A model generated the notes under the pieces. The model searched no databases and had not been told where the DNA came from. It was given only the letters and a program-made list of their open reading frames with translations. A stretch of 64,000 nucleotides of DNA, from contig AP025685.1 of the NCBI GenBank assembly GCA_022846635.1, positions 2,232,001 to 2,296,000 of the forward strand, written 5' to 3'. The translations under genes and the position numbers were made by a program. Source of the DNA: Salmonella enterica subsp. enterica serovar Choleraesuis (GTDB lineage Bacteria > Pseudomonadota > Gammaproteobacteria > Enterobacterales > Enterobacteriaceae). This document shows, in pieces, positions 10,076 through 19,470 of the stretch. Position 1 is the stretch's first letter. Every line of letters begins with the position of its first letter.

Positions 10076-11056
10076 TCAATTTTCTTCCGCCCACGGTCTG
10101 CTCACGTTTAACCGGCGATATACCGAAGGCGTTATTCCCACGCGTTTAACAAAAACCCGGCGCAGAACATCGCAACTGGAGTACCCACACTGGCTGGCGA
10201 TGGTTTTTAAGGGCAGCACGCCGGTTTCCAGCAGCATTTTTGCTTTGTCTATCCTTCCGGCTTCCAGCCACTCCCCGGCGGCCATGTTCATCTCCTGGCG
10301 AAATAAGCGACCAAGATGGCGGGTACTTAACCCCATATGGTCGGCCATATCCTGCAGGCTTAAAACGCTGGACAGATTAGCCAGCGTCCAGCGTTGCAGG
10401 TCCTGGAAAGCGCTTCGCCCGGCGGGGGAAACCGTGCTATGGCGGATAAAATGACCCTGAGTAACCGGACGGCGGAAGAACATCACCAGATTACACGCCA
10501 CATCCTGAGCGACTTCGATGCCTAAATCTTCCTCTACCAATCTGATGGCCAGATCCATGCCGGAGGTAACGCCTGCCGCCGTTCTTACCGGGCCATCTGC
10601 GACACAAATAGCGTCAGCATCTATCTCGACTTGTGGAAAGGTTGCGGCAAAAAGCGAAGCGGTGGCCCAGTGCGTGGTGATTTTACGATGGGATAACAGC
10701 CCGGTTTGTGCCAGCAGAAAAGCGCCGGTACACACCGAACCGTAACGGCGGCTATTTTCACATAGTGCGCGAATCTGCCGGTTCTTCTCTTCACTCAAAC
10801 CCTGTTTCCAGACATCAGGAGCACCTGCCAGTAAAAAGGTATCCGGGCGCAGCGTATCTGCCTGCTCCAGCCGATAGTTAGCCGTCAGCCTGACGCCGGA
10901 TGAGGACTCTACGGCCATATCATCCAGTGAGATAACAACCGGTTCATAGACCTGGCGCCGCAGCAGACGGTTAGCTTCGGCAAATACATCTAGCGGCCCG
11001 GAAATATCCAGCAGTTGAACGCCGGGCACGGCAAGGATGGCAATAGTGCGTTTCAT
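10076..11056 (-). CDS. GlxA-family transcriptional regulator (DJ-1/PfpI + AraC HTH)
   Basis: 326 aa. Residues 1-165 form a DJ-1/PfpI-like domain (IAILAVPGVQLLDISGPLDVFAEANR; nucleophile elbow YGSVCTGAFLLA). Residues about 220-315 form an AraC double helix-turn-helix (LSLQDMADHMGLSTRHLGRLFRQEMN; IASQCGYSSCDVLRRVFVKRVGITPSVYR). Regulators of this class often control amine or nitrogen compound catabolism. It is divergent from the HD-domain gene at 11170, which is the probable target. The effector cannot be inferred from sequence. Confidence 0.92.
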   Translation of the reverse strand: MKRTIAILAVPGVQLLDISGPLDVFAEANRLLRRQVYEPVVISLDDMAVESSSGVRLTANYRLEQADTLRPDTFLLAGAPDVWKQGLSEEKNRQIRALCENSRRYGSVCTGAFLLAQTGLLSHRKITTHWATASLFAATFPQVEIDADAICVADGPVRTAAGVTSGMDLAIRLVEEDLGIEVAQDVACNLVMFFRRPVTQGHFIRHSTVSPAGRSAFQDLQRWTLANLSSVLSLQDMADHMGLSTRHLGRLFRQEMNMAAGEWLEAGRIDKAKMLLETGVLPLKTIASQCGYSSCDVLRRVFVKRVGITPSVYRRLNVSRPWAEEN

Positions 11057-11169
11057 AAGCGCTGAGTGTCCTGATTAACCGAAATGTCTTTATTCGTCGT
11101 AATGAGACCATTTAAGACATACAGCATGCCCTGTAAGCTTCTCCTCAACAACCCATAAGGAGAAATATT

Positions 11170-11811
11170 ATGACTTTTAACGTACAAGGCATCCGCATCC
11201 CTGATAGCAAACTGGCCCGTGAAGCGACTGAATTTGTTCGTGATACTGAAAATGATTTGTTATTTCACCACTCCAGCCGCGTTTACTATTGGGGGGCGCT
11301 GGCGGGTCAGCGTCGCGGTCTAAAGGTTGATAGTGAACTGCTGTACGTTGGCTGCATGTTCCACGATGTTGGCCTGACCCATGAGCACTGCAGCTGCGAT
11401 AAACGCTTTGAGGTAGACGGTGCAAATGCGGCGCGTGATTTTCTGCAAAGCCACGGTATTGCCGCTGCCGATATTGATAAAGTGTGGACGGCCATTGCCC
11501 TGCACACCACTCCCGGGATCCCGGAATTTATGGCGCCGGAAATAGCGCTGCTCACCGCTGGGGTGGAGATGGATGTTCTGGGTATCGATTATGAAAATGT
11601 CAGCGATGCCAGCCGTGAGGCGGTAGTTACTCAGCATCCGCGCGGCTCTAATTTTAAAGAAAATATTATTAATGAGTTTTATCAGGGAATTAAAGGTAAA
11701 CCTCAGACCACGTTTGGCAACGTAAAAGCCGATGTGATAGCCGATAAAGAATCTGCATTCATTCCCGGTAATTTCTGCAGCATTATTCGTCATTCCCTGT
11801 GGAAAGAATAA
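11170..11811 (+). CDS. HD-domain hydrolase (cyanamide-hydratase-like)
   Basis: 213 aa HD-superfamily protein. The metal site is visible as H33 (FHHSSRVY), H65-D66 (CMFHDVGLTHEH) and further histidines in ALHTTPG. This pattern is close to the short HD proteins related to fungal cyanamide hydratase. It is preceded by AGGAG at 11158-11162 and divergent from a GlxA-type regulator, suggesting inducible metabolism of a small nitrogen-containing or otherwise reactive compound. That substrate is inference; the fold assignment is firm. Confidence 0.85.
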   Translation: MTFNVQGIRIPDSKLAREATEFVRDTENDLLFHHSSRVYYWGALAGQRRGLKVDSELLYVGCMFHDVGLTHEHCSCDKRFEVDGANAARDFLQSHGIAAADIDKVWTAIALHTTPGIPEFMAPEIALLTAGVEMDVLGIDYENVSDASREAVVTQHPRGSNFKENIINEFYQGIKGKPQTTFGNVKADVIADKESAFIPGNFCSIIRHSLWKE

Positions 11812-11886
11812 CAATCGGGATCCTTCAGGAATCATCACATTGAATTGTTGGTCACGGCGTTAGCCGCCAGACATCAATATCGCAGC

Positions 11887-11912
11887 GTCAGGGCGGTGAA
11901 AACCACCCTGAC
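11887..11912. terminator. Bidirectional hairpin between convergent genes
   Basis: GTCAGGGCGGT-GAAA-ACCACCCTGAC, an 11-bp stem with one mismatch, placed between the HD gene (ends 11811) and the convergent MBL gene (ends 11918). T-rich sequence follows on the plus strand. Confidence 0.65.
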
Positions 11913-11917
11913 TTATT

Positions 11918-12787
11918 CTATTTTCTGCCAGCTATGTGCTGGCCCTCGAATTTCCATGCGAAGCCTTCATCTGTATTAGTCACATACCCTGCCGAGCTAT
12001 CAGAAAAATGGCTGGTAAATATTTTAGCCCGTCGGCTGGCGGCAAAGTTTAATAACCACTGCCGCGACTGATTTGCCTGTTCGGCATCCCGGCAAAACAC
12101 CGAACTTAATTCTGGATGCGCAACCTGTAGCGGGGTGTGCATCAGGTCACCGCAAAAAATGGCCATTCCCTCATCAGTTTCAAGCGCAATACTCATATGG
12201 CCTGCGCTATGCCCTGGGGTGGGATAAAAGATCACGCCGGGTAAAAATGCCGTTCTGGTATCCGGTACTGTCACTAAACGGCCGCTATCAATTATTGGTA
12301 AAATACTGTCATCAAACACCATTCTCCGCGCTTCCGCCGCCGGTGAGGTGACAAAATCAAGCTCAGCCTGCGAGCAAACCCAGGTCGCGTTGTTAAAAGC
12401 TGGACGCCATTTATCTCCATCCCAGACGGTGTTCCAGCCTACGTGATCCGTATGCAAATGAGTATGCAGGACGTAATCAATATCCTCAGGCTGAATACCG
12501 GTCTGCTTTAGATTGTCCATCCAGGGTGAAGAAAGCCGATGAAATAGCGGACTGAACGGCCGTTCCTTACCGTTACCGGTCGCCGTATCAATGAGAATCT
12601 TCCCCTGCGGGGCATCGATTAACCAGCTATGCACGCTCATTTCTATCGGCGTTTGCGCATCCATTCCTGCGGGGATATGGGTATCGGTGGCGTCGGGCAG
12701 TAATTTAGCCAGCGGCATACTAAAAAGCTGTTCGGTAATCCGGGTAATCACCACATTACCGAGATGATAATTATCGGTGGCAGGCAT
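11918..12787 (-). CDS. MBL-fold metallo-hydrolase
   Basis: 289 aa metallo-beta-lactamase-fold protein. The dinuclear metal motif HTHLHTDHVGWN is at about residues 108-119. It is followed by a histidine in PTPGHSAGHMSI, the bridging aspartate in IFCGDLMHTP and a C-terminal histidine in FTSHFSD. No signal peptide is seen, so it is cytoplasmic. The HTHLHTDHVGW form with an intact substrate pocket region resembles lactonase or ester-hydrolysing members such as N-acyl homoserine lactonase relatives, but sequence alone does not set the substrate. It is monocistronic, convergent with the HD gene. Confidence 0.88.
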   Translation of the reverse strand: MPATDNYHLGNVVITRITEQLFSMPLAKLLPDATDTHIPAGMDAQTPIEMSVHSWLIDAPQGKILIDTATGNGKERPFSPLFHRLSSPWMDNLKQTGIQPEDIDYVLHTHLHTDHVGWNTVWDGDKWRPAFNNATWVCSQAELDFVTSPAAEARRMVFDDSILPIIDSGRLVTVPDTRTAFLPGVIFYPTPGHSAGHMSIALETDEGMAIFCGDLMHTPLQVAHPELSSVFCRDAEQANQSRQWLLNFAASRRAKIFTSHFSDSSAGYVTNTDEGFAWKFEGQHIAGRK

Positions 12788-12993
12788 CTGGACTCCTCAT
12801 TAAAAATATAATTAATGATTAGCACCCTATCTATCTTTAGGGCAAGTATATTCTGACTCTGCCGATAATCACCATTATGCAATTAACCCTATCATTAACT
12901 GGGTAATAAGATATTTCCCTCATTAAATATCGGCGTACATTTCTCACCACAAGCGTAAATATAAAAATCCTGTTACCGCAAAGAATATCTAAG

Positions 12994-14247
12994 CTAACGA
13001 GCAACCGGCAATTCGGAATAGCGCGTGGTATAGGCCGGTGAAAGCATCTCTCGCTTCATGGCCCAGGGTTGCTGGCTCCCCTGCCCGGCAAACCAGATAT
13101 TGCCCCGTCCGGAGTGATTGATTTTATCAATAGTCTGCATCAGCGCATTACCATTTGCCTGGGGCTGGAACTCATCAAACAGATTAAGCTGCGCCACGCC
13201 CTGGCTGAAGAAGTCGCTTAACACTACGCCCACTTTCATATAGCGAAAACCGTCTTTCCAGATACTATCCAGCACCTGGGTAGCAACGCGAATAATATCC
13301 CGGGTATCGCAGGTGGGAATAGCCAGCCGGCCACAGCCCTGTGGGGCGTAGAATATTTCATTTTCCGCGTGCGGGCTGGTTCGCATAAATAGGCCCACCG
13401 CACAGCAGTACTGTTTTTCAGCCCGTAGTTTTTCCGCCGCCCGCTCGGCATACGCACATACCGCCTGGTGCATATCGCGATATTCCGTGATGCGGTGACC
13501 AAACGAACGGCTGTAAATAATCTGCTGTTTAACCGGGGAGAATTCATCCAGCGCCAGGCAGGATTCACCGCGTAGCTCGCGTACTGTGCGCTCCAGCACC
13601 ACGTTAAAATGTTTACGAATAACCCAGGAGGAGCTATCGGCAAGTTGCAGCGCGGTTTCCACACCCATCTGATTCAGCTTTTTACTGGTGCGACGCCCCA
13701 CGCCCCAAACCTCATTTACCGGAACCAAAGCCAGTAATTTACGCTGGCGCTCGCTGGCCGAAAGATCGACCACGCCGCCGGTCTTTAGCCATTTTTTGGC
13801 TGCGAAATTGGCCAGTTTAGCGAGCGTCTTAGTCGGTGCAATGCCCACGCCCACCGTTAGCCCGGTATTTTTTAACACCTGATTGCGAATCTGACGGCCA
13901 TAGTCCTCCAGCGGAATATAGTCCGGCAGGTCAACAAACGCCTCATCAATGGAGTACTCCTCAACCGAAGGCGCAAGCTCATGCAATGTCAGCATAACCC
14001 GGTTGCTAAGATCGCCATACAGCGCATAGTTGGAGCTAAAAACCGTTACCTGATGACGCCGTAATTCATCTTTAATCTTAAAATACGGTGCCGCCATTTT
14101 TATGCCTAGCGCCTTCGCCTGGGCCGAGCGCGAAATAATGCATCCGTCGTTATTAGACACCACCACCACCGGTTTACCCTGGAGATCGGGGCGAAATACC
14201 GTCTCGCAGGAGGCGTAGAAATTATTTACATCAACCAGCGCGAACAT
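12994..14247 (-). CDS. umuC: DNA polymerase V catalytic subunit UmuC
   Basis: 417 aa Y-family polymerase, close to the usual about 422. Catalytic residues are visible in MFALVDVNNFYASCE (first aspartate) and YSIDEAFVDL (SIDE motif). Helix-hairpin-helix (VWGVGRRTSKKLNQMG) and little-finger regions follow. With UmuD' it performs error-prone translesion synthesis during the SOS response. Its start overlaps the umuD stop by 17 bp, as in a translationally coupled umuDC operon under the LexA box at 14682. Confidence 0.97.
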   Translation of the reverse strand: MFALVDVNNFYASCETVFRPDLQGKPVVVVSNNDGCIISRSAQAKALGIKMAAPYFKIKDELRRHQVTVFSSNYALYGDLSNRVMLTLHELAPSVEEYSIDEAFVDLPDYIPLEDYGRQIRNQVLKNTGLTVGVGIAPTKTLAKLANFAAKKWLKTGGVVDLSASERQRKLLALVPVNEVWGVGRRTSKKLNQMGVETALQLADSSSWVIRKHFNVVLERTVRELRGESCLALDEFSPVKQQIIYSRSFGHRITEYRDMHQAVCAYAERAAEKLRAEKQYCCAVGLFMRTSPHAENEIFYAPQGCGRLAIPTCDTRDIIRVATQVLDSIWKDGFRYMKVGVVLSDFFSQGVAQLNLFDEFQPQANGNALMQTIDKINHSGRGNIWFAGQGSQQPWAMKREMLSPAYTTRYSELPVAR

Positions 14248-14665
14248 GGCGGTTTGATTTTAAGGTGAAAGTGACAACGCCAAAGATTTGCAGCTCTTCT
14301 TCAGCCTGAAAAACGATAGGCGAATAGTCGGGATTATGCGGCATAAGCTGAAGTGAGGGCCGGGTTCTTAGCTCCTTCACCGTAAATTCACCGGCTATCG
14401 CCGCCACCACAATGTCGCCATGCCCGGCGCTGAGTGAGCGATCAACCACCAGCAAATCTCCATCACCAATCCCTGCCCCAATCATCGAATCGCCGCTGAC
14501 CCGGATAAAATAAGTAGCGCACGGATGCTTAATCACCAGCGCATTCAGATCCAGCTGCTGCTCGATGTAATCCTGAGCCGGGCTGGGAAAACCGCAGGGA
14601 ACCAAATCGCGGTACAGCGGGAGGCTTACCGGTTGCTGTTGTTGTCCAGGTTGATAGATTTTCAT
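14231..14665 (-). CDS. umuD: UmuD, DNA polymerase V accessory protein and self-cleaving protease
   Basis: 144 aa with the ATG at 14665; an upstream in-frame TTG is not needed. With this start, the self-cleavage site is C24-G25 in VPCGFPSP, the catalytic serine is S60 in SGDSM and the lysine is K97 in TVKEL, matching E. coli numbering. RecA-stimulated cleavage yields UmuD', the subunit active in polymerase V. It is transcribed with umuC behind a LexA box. Confidence 0.97.
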   Translation of the reverse strand: MKIYQPGQQQQPVSLPLYRDLVPCGFPSPAQDYIEQQLDLNALVIKHPCATYFIRVSGDSMIGAGIGDGDLLVVDRSLSAGHGDIVVAAIAGEFTVKELRTRPSLQLMPHNPDYSPIVFQAEEELQIFGVVTFTLKSNRHVRAG

Positions 14666-14681
14666 GATAACTGCCAATAGA

Positions 14682-14701
14682 TACTGTTTATATATACAGT
14701 A
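14682..14701 (-). promoter_or_regulatory. LexA (SOS) box upstream of umuDC
   Basis: TACTG-TTTATATATA-CAGTA: the CTGT-N8-ACAG consensus is perfect, with an AT-only core. It is centred about 27 bp upstream of the umuD ATG. Confidence 0.95.
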
Positions 14702-14824
14702 ATTCTATTTAAGCACTCTATCAATCCCATTATGGCGTGAACGCGCTAACTGCATGTCTGATAGCCAGATTTAGTATCCGGACGGAATAATATTGAGGAT
14801 GACAGGTTCCAGGAGGGGAAATAC

Positions 14825-14865
14825 CGCCTTATCCGTGCGGCCTGAGGCTCAGAGCAGATAAGGCG
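14825..14865 (-). terminator. Hairpin downstream of ymjA
   Basis: Outer arms CGCCTTATC and GATAAGGCG (9 bp) enclose a secondary GCCTGAGGC-type stem, just after the ymjA stop at 14888. The T run is weak. It may be a terminator or a REP-like element. Confidence 0.5.
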
Positions 14866-14887
14866 TTTATGGTAGCTTTAGCGCAGG

Positions 14888-15133
14888 TTATTCATTGCCC
14901 CACTGATTGAGGAAATTCGCAATATCATCAATACGTTGTTTGTCGATGCCCGCTTCGGCGGCCATATCGTGTTGCGCTTCTTCATCGATCTCTTCGTTGT
15001 TCATTAAACGAGTAATCAGCAACTGAAAATAGTGTGCCAGAGAGTCATGTTCAGACTCGGCTACCGGCTTCGCCGACTCGGTCGCATACTCTTCCACAAT
15101 GTCATAATATTTCAGCGGTATTTCATTATTCAT
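14888..15133 (-). CDS. ymjA: YmjA, DUF2543 family small protein
   Basis: 81 aa, acidic and helical ([54 protein letters not shown] at the C-terminus). It matches E. coli YmjA over its whole length as I remember it. No enzymatic motif is seen and no function is established. It is preceded by GGAG about 8 bp upstream of the ATG and followed by a hairpin. Confidence 0.88.
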   Translation of the reverse strand: MNNEIPLKYYDIVEEYATESAKPVAESEHDSLAHYFQLLITRLMNNEEIDEEAQHDMAAEAGIDKQRIDDIANFLNQWGNE

Positions 15134-15597
15134 AAGTCACTCCGGGAGTTAATATACCGGCCTGCGGCTTGCGGTATTGTCTGGGCGGGATAATATCATT
15201 GTTCACCACTCGCAAGCGATCCCAGACCTTAGCCGCTTCACCGTTCCTTTACTTCTGCCCAGCCTCCAGAAAAATCTGCCGTATACACAGCAGCGGCGCA
15301 GCGGGATTTATGCCACGTCCGGCAGCATTTTGTGATGCTACGCACATCCGGTAATAAAGCCTGCGGCGACGAGAGAAAATTTAACGCAAAAAGCTAAGCT
15401 GTTAGCTGCGGCGATAAATGGCTAACTATCGACTATTCAGTAATCTGGCCTCTTGCCATCACCTCCTGTGATTGCTTATCCATCAGCCTAAAGCCGTACT
15501 TATAACACCTACCCGCCCGGGTATTTTTCAGCTTGCTGAATGTTAATCGCTGCCCGGTATCCCCTGGCTGCGGCCAATAATGATAAGGATACGGCAC
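15134..15597. other. Intergenic region before the autotransporter
   Basis: About 460 bp. It should contain the divergent promoters of ymjA and the autotransporter gene. No coding frame is supported. Short GC-rich inverted segments resembling REP debris occur near 15285-15370, without a clear unit. Confidence 0.45.
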
Positions 15598-18500
15598 ATG
15601 GCAATGGGCTCGCGTTATTTATTCTGCTCTGGTTATCGGCGGCAAAACTCCGTCTGGCAAATGAGTTTAATAAGCGGATTACTGCTGACTAATAGCAGCC
15701 TCGTTCAGGCAACGGCGTATACGCCCGAAATGCTTCGGCAGGCCTATATTGATGCCTCCGAAGCGCTTAGCGCGCACGATCCGGCCGCGTTCGAACGTCT
15801 GGGACTGTATTACACGCCGGGGCGCGATCTGGTCGCCGAGCGCTTCAGCCAGGGGGCAAACTATTTCAACAGTGCGTCGTCGCAGCTCTACGAGCTAAAT
15901 CCTCAAAATATGGCTATCAGGGCCCTTCCCGGCGATCTCAGCCAGCGGACGCTGAATTACAACTTTCAGTGGTATCAGTTTGACGACTATCTTTCTTATT
16001 ACCTCTACACCCTCACTGACACTGACCCGGAAAGTATTCGCTCGGCACAAGCGTTAGCCCGAGAGATCGCCGCTCGCCTGCCTCCTGCCAGCGTAACGCA
16101 GTACCAGGAGCCGGGGCGGGCCATTAATCTGAACGCCGCACTTAAAGTCAGCCGCGACTGGAGCACCATCACCCGCCACTGGGACAGTAACGCCGCCAGC
16201 TGGAATACGGCGGAGGCCCAGACCAACTGGGGGCTGGATGTAACCAAAGCCGGATATGCCTATGCGCTGGGGATCACCGGCAAAGGGGTCAACATTGGCG
16301 TACTTGATTCAGGCATTATGACTGAACATAGCGAGTTTGCCGGCAGTAACGGCCAGGGAGCTCCCCGGGTTCAGACGGTAACCGCCAGCGGCGTCTACTA
16401 CGCCAACCATCCCAGCTATTCAGCAACCGAAACCGACGAATACGGTATCCCGGTAATGACCGGAGAACTCCGCCAGGGCGAACCATTTACGCTGTCTGGC
16501 GCTTACTCTCCGGCAATAAATGACGAGCACGGCACCGAGATATCCGCGCTGCTGGCCGCCAGCCGCGATGGCAGCGGCGTCCAGGGCGTGGCGTTTAACG
16601 CTAATCTGTTTGTCGCCAATACCGGCGGTACGGACAGCAATAGATTCCAGGGTTCGAGAGACCTGGACTACAACGTTTTTGCCGCCAGCTACGCCGCGCT
16701 GGCGGCTCATAACGTTATTCTGGTTAACCAAAGCTGGGGCCAGGACTCACGGGATGCGATAGAAAATGATGTGGGCGATATTTCATCGTCCCCCACCGAT
16801 AACCTTGCAGCCATGAAAGCCGCATTTCGCCCCTTCTGGAATGCCGCGCAGGCTGGACATAAAACCTGGCTGGATGCCATGGCCGAGGCGGGTCGTCAGT
16901 ATAATTTTGTGCAGGTGGTCTCCTCGGCTAATAACAGCCTCGGCGCAAACCCCGCCACCAATGCCAACCTGCCATGGTTTTATCCGGAGCTGGAGACCAA
17001 ATGGTTAAGCGTCAGCGGGCTTAACCAAATTCATGCCCAGGTTTACAACCAATGCGGCAGCGCAAAGTGGTGGTGCGTCCTCGGGCCATCCGGCATGCCC
17101 TCCGCAACGCCGGATGGTGGATACTCGCCATCCGTATCCGGCACATCGGCTGCCGCGCCGAATATCTCCGGTGCCATGGCCCTGATAGCCGAACGCTTCC
17201 CTTATCTGGCTCCCGCTGAGATCCGTAATATCTTGCTGACCACCAGCACCCTGCAACTGGCCGATAACCCCGGACAGATACCCACCGAAACAGGCTTGCG
17301 CACCCTTGATTATTTACAGCCTCTGCACGACGCTCCAGCCGGTACTGCCCAGGTACCGAATGAATTTGGCTGGGGGATACCGAACCTGCAAAAAGCGATG
17401 CAAGGGCCGGGGCAGTTGCTGGGCAGTACCGTGGCGAACCTGCCAGCCGGGGTGCGGGATATCTGGGCCAACGATATTTCTGACGAGGCTATCCGGGCGC
17501 GCAGCCAGGAAAATGACGTCGAACAAGCGGCCTGGCAACAAACCATGCGCCAGAAAGGCTGGTTAAACGGATTGCCGGATAATGCCAGCGCAGACGACAA
17601 ATTCGAATACGCTATCGGCACGGCGCGTGCGCAGGCAGCAAGCGCTTTAGCCACAGACTCGCTCACCGGGGCTACTGGTGTTGGAAGCCTGGTAAAACTT
17701 GGCGATGGGGAACTGACTCTGAGCGGCAATAACAGCTATCGAGGCAGCACCTGGATACGCCAGGGCACGCTGTCTGTCGATGGAACGCTGGTCTCTCCGA
17801 TAACGGTGGATGGCAGCGGCACAACGGCAACCCACGGCGGAACCCTGGCCGGCACCGGGCAAGTACAGCAGGTCACCATTAATCAAGGCGGTGCAATTGC
17901 TCCCGGACATTCCGTCGGTACGCTGCGCACCGGAGATATTACATTTAACTCCGGCTCGCTGTATCTGGCGGAGGTGAACGCCAGCGGCAGTAGCGACAGC
18001 ATCCACAGCGCTGGTCGCGCCCAAATTAACGGCGGCACCGTAGCCGTGGCCCTTGAGAACCGCCCCGGCCTGCTTTCCCAACGGCAGGTCAGAACGCTTT
18101 TAGGCCAGCGCTATACATTATTAACCGCCGCTCAGGGGATTGATGGGCAATTCAGCTCGGTGCAGCCCAATTATCTGTTTCTCGGCACCTCCCTCAGCTA
18201 CGCTCCTGATAGCGTAACGCTTAACGTGGGGCGCAATGCGCAGGCTTTTTCCGCTATGGCAACCACTCGTAATACCCGCGAGCTGGCCCGGGCGGCAGAC
18301 ACCCTGGCTCCCGGTAATCCGGTGCTGGAAAGTATTTTCCAGCTCACCACGCCAGATCAGGCCCGCCTGGCTTTTAATCAGCTTTCCGGTCAGATCCATG
18401 CGGATATGGCGGCAACGTTAATAAACGACAGCCGCTATATCCGCGATACCCTGTATGACCGGCTGCGTCAGGCCGACGGGCAGACGGCTATCGGTAATAT

Positions 18501-19338
18501 TCAGGCTGCCGAAGATAACGGCAGTTGGGCAAAAATCCTCGGTGCCTGGGGGCACGCCTCTTCCGATGGCAACGCCTCGGCCTGGCACTCCTCAACCTGG
18601 GGGGCGCTGTTTGGATTCGACGCTCCCGCAGGCGATACGACGCGCATTGGCGTTGCCTCAGGCTATACCCGAACCCAGCTTAACGGCAGCGGACGGAGCT
18701 CTGCCAATAGCGACAATTTCCCGCTGGCGCTCTACGCCGGGCAGCACTTTGGCAATAGTCAGCTGCGCGCCGGTGCCGCTTACACCTGGCACCATATCGA
18801 TACTTCCCGCTCCGTTTTTTACGGTTCTGAATCCGGGCGACAAGACGCCACCTACAACGCCCAAACCGCGCAACTATTTACCGATGCCAGCTATCACTGG
18901 CGTACGCCGTGGCTGACGCTGGAGCCATTCGTAAATCTGAGTTATATCAATTACCACAATCAAAGCTTCCACGAGCACGGTGATGCCGCCGCTCTTGGTG
19001 CCCAGAGCCAGAATAATGACGCTACGGCTTCAACGCTGGGTATGCGGGCCGATAAATTATGGTATGTCACTAAAACGGCAGCGCTGAAGGTGGGCGGCGA
19101 GCTGGGCTGGCTGCACCAATACGGCTCCACCAACCGCAATATACGCCAGCACTTCACCGGCGGCGGGCAAAGTTTTGATAGCTACAGCGTCCCGGCCTCC
19201 CGTGATGGAATGGTTATTCGCACCAGCGCGCTGCTGGACATCGGCACCAACACGAGTATATCTCTGGGCTACAGCGGGCTGCTGTCGGACAATAATCAGG
19301 ACAATAGCGTGGAGGCTAACCTGAGCTGGCGCTTTTAA
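15598..19338 (+). CDS. Subtilase-type serine protease autotransporter (type Va secretion)
   Basis: 1246 aa. A signal peptide with a long n-region ends near QATA. An S8 subtilisin domain follows with D237 (VLDSGI), H311 (DEHGTEIS) and S517 (SGTSAAAP), all intact. After it comes an autotransporter-associated strand repeat (GDGELTLSGNNSYRGSTWIRQGTLSVDG) and a C-terminal beta-barrel of about 270 residues ending NLSWRF with the outer-membrane terminal aromatic. Architecture matches Serratia Ssp, Bordetella SphB1 and neisserial NalP: a protease displayed on or released from the cell surface. The ATG at 15598 follows AAGGAT with 7-bp spacing; the ATG at 15580 has no site. Monocistronic. Substrate unknown. 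Confidence 0.94.
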   Translation: MAMGSRYLFCSGYRRQNSVWQMSLISGLLLTNSSLVQATAYTPEMLRQAYIDASEALSAHDPAAFERLGLYYTPGRDLVAERFSQGANYFNSASSQLYELNPQNMAIRALPGDLSQRTLNYNFQWYQFDDYLSYYLYTLTDTDPESIRSAQALAREIAARLPPASVTQYQEPGRAINLNAALKVSRDWSTITRHWDSNAASWNTAEAQTNWGLDVTKAGYAYALGITGKGVNIGVLDSGIMTEHSEFAGSNGQGAPRVQTVTASGVYYANHPSYSATETDEYGIPVMTGELRQGEPFTLSGAYSPAINDEHGTEISALLAASRDGSGVQGVAFNANLFVANTGGTDSNRFQGSRDLDYNVFAASYAALAAHNVILVNQSWGQDSRDAIENDVGDISSSPTDNLAAMKAAFRPFWNAAQAGHKTWLDAMAEAGRQYNFVQVVSSANNSLGANPATNANLPWFYPELETKWLSVSGLNQIHAQVYNQCGSAKWWCVLGPSGMPSATPDGGYSPSVSGTSAAAPNISGAMALIAERFPYLAPAEIRNILLTTSTLQLADNPGQIPTETGLRTLDYLQPLHDAPAGTAQVPNEFGWGIPNLQKAMQGPGQLLGSTVANLPAGVRDIWANDISDEAIRARSQENDVEQAAWQQTMRQKGWLNGLPDNASADDKFEYAIGTARAQAASALATDSLTGATGVGSLVKLGDGELTLSGNNSYRGSTWIRQGTLSVDGTLVSPITVDGSGTTATHGGTLAGTGQVQQVTINQGGAIAPGHSVGTLRTGDITFNSGSLYLAEVNASGSSDSIHSAGRAQINGGTVAVALENRPGLLSQRQVRTLLGQRYTLLTAAQGIDGQFSSVQPNYLFLGTSLSYAPDSVTLNVGRNAQAFSAMATTRNTRELARAADTLAPGNPVLESIFQLTTPDQARLAFNQLSGQIHADMAATLINDSRYIRDTLYDRLRQADGQTAIGNIQAAEDNGSWAKILGAWGHASSDGNASAWHSSTWGALFGFDAPAGDTTRIGVASGYTRTQLNGSGRSSANSDNFPLALYAGQHFGNSQLRAGAAYTWHHIDTSRSVFYGSESGRQDATYNAQTAQLFTDASYHWRTPWLTLEPFVNLSYINYHNQSFHEHGDAAALGAQSQNNDATASTLGMRADKLWYVTKTAALKVGGELGWLHQYGSTNRNIRQHFTGGGQSFDSYSVPASRDGMVIRTSALLDIGTNTSISLGYSGLLSDNNQDNSVEANLSWRF

Positions 19339-19470
19339 TACGCGATATAGCGCAAAACCAAAATCAGTGCCTGCGGCTGCCCGGTCAAAAAAGATGGGCT
19401 GCGGGACAATGACCAGCCCATCACCGGTGATAACTTTTTTCGCTCATTAATAGAGCCAGGAGAAAACGAC

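Noticed and set aside
11320..11838. 172-codon minus-strand frame
   Set aside because: Antisense to the HD hydrolase gene, which has an intact metal motif and ribosome binding site.
18455..18916. Proline/serine-rich 153-codon frame in the autotransporter
   Set aside because: Shifted-frame shadow of the autotransporter gene, with no independent ribosome binding site.
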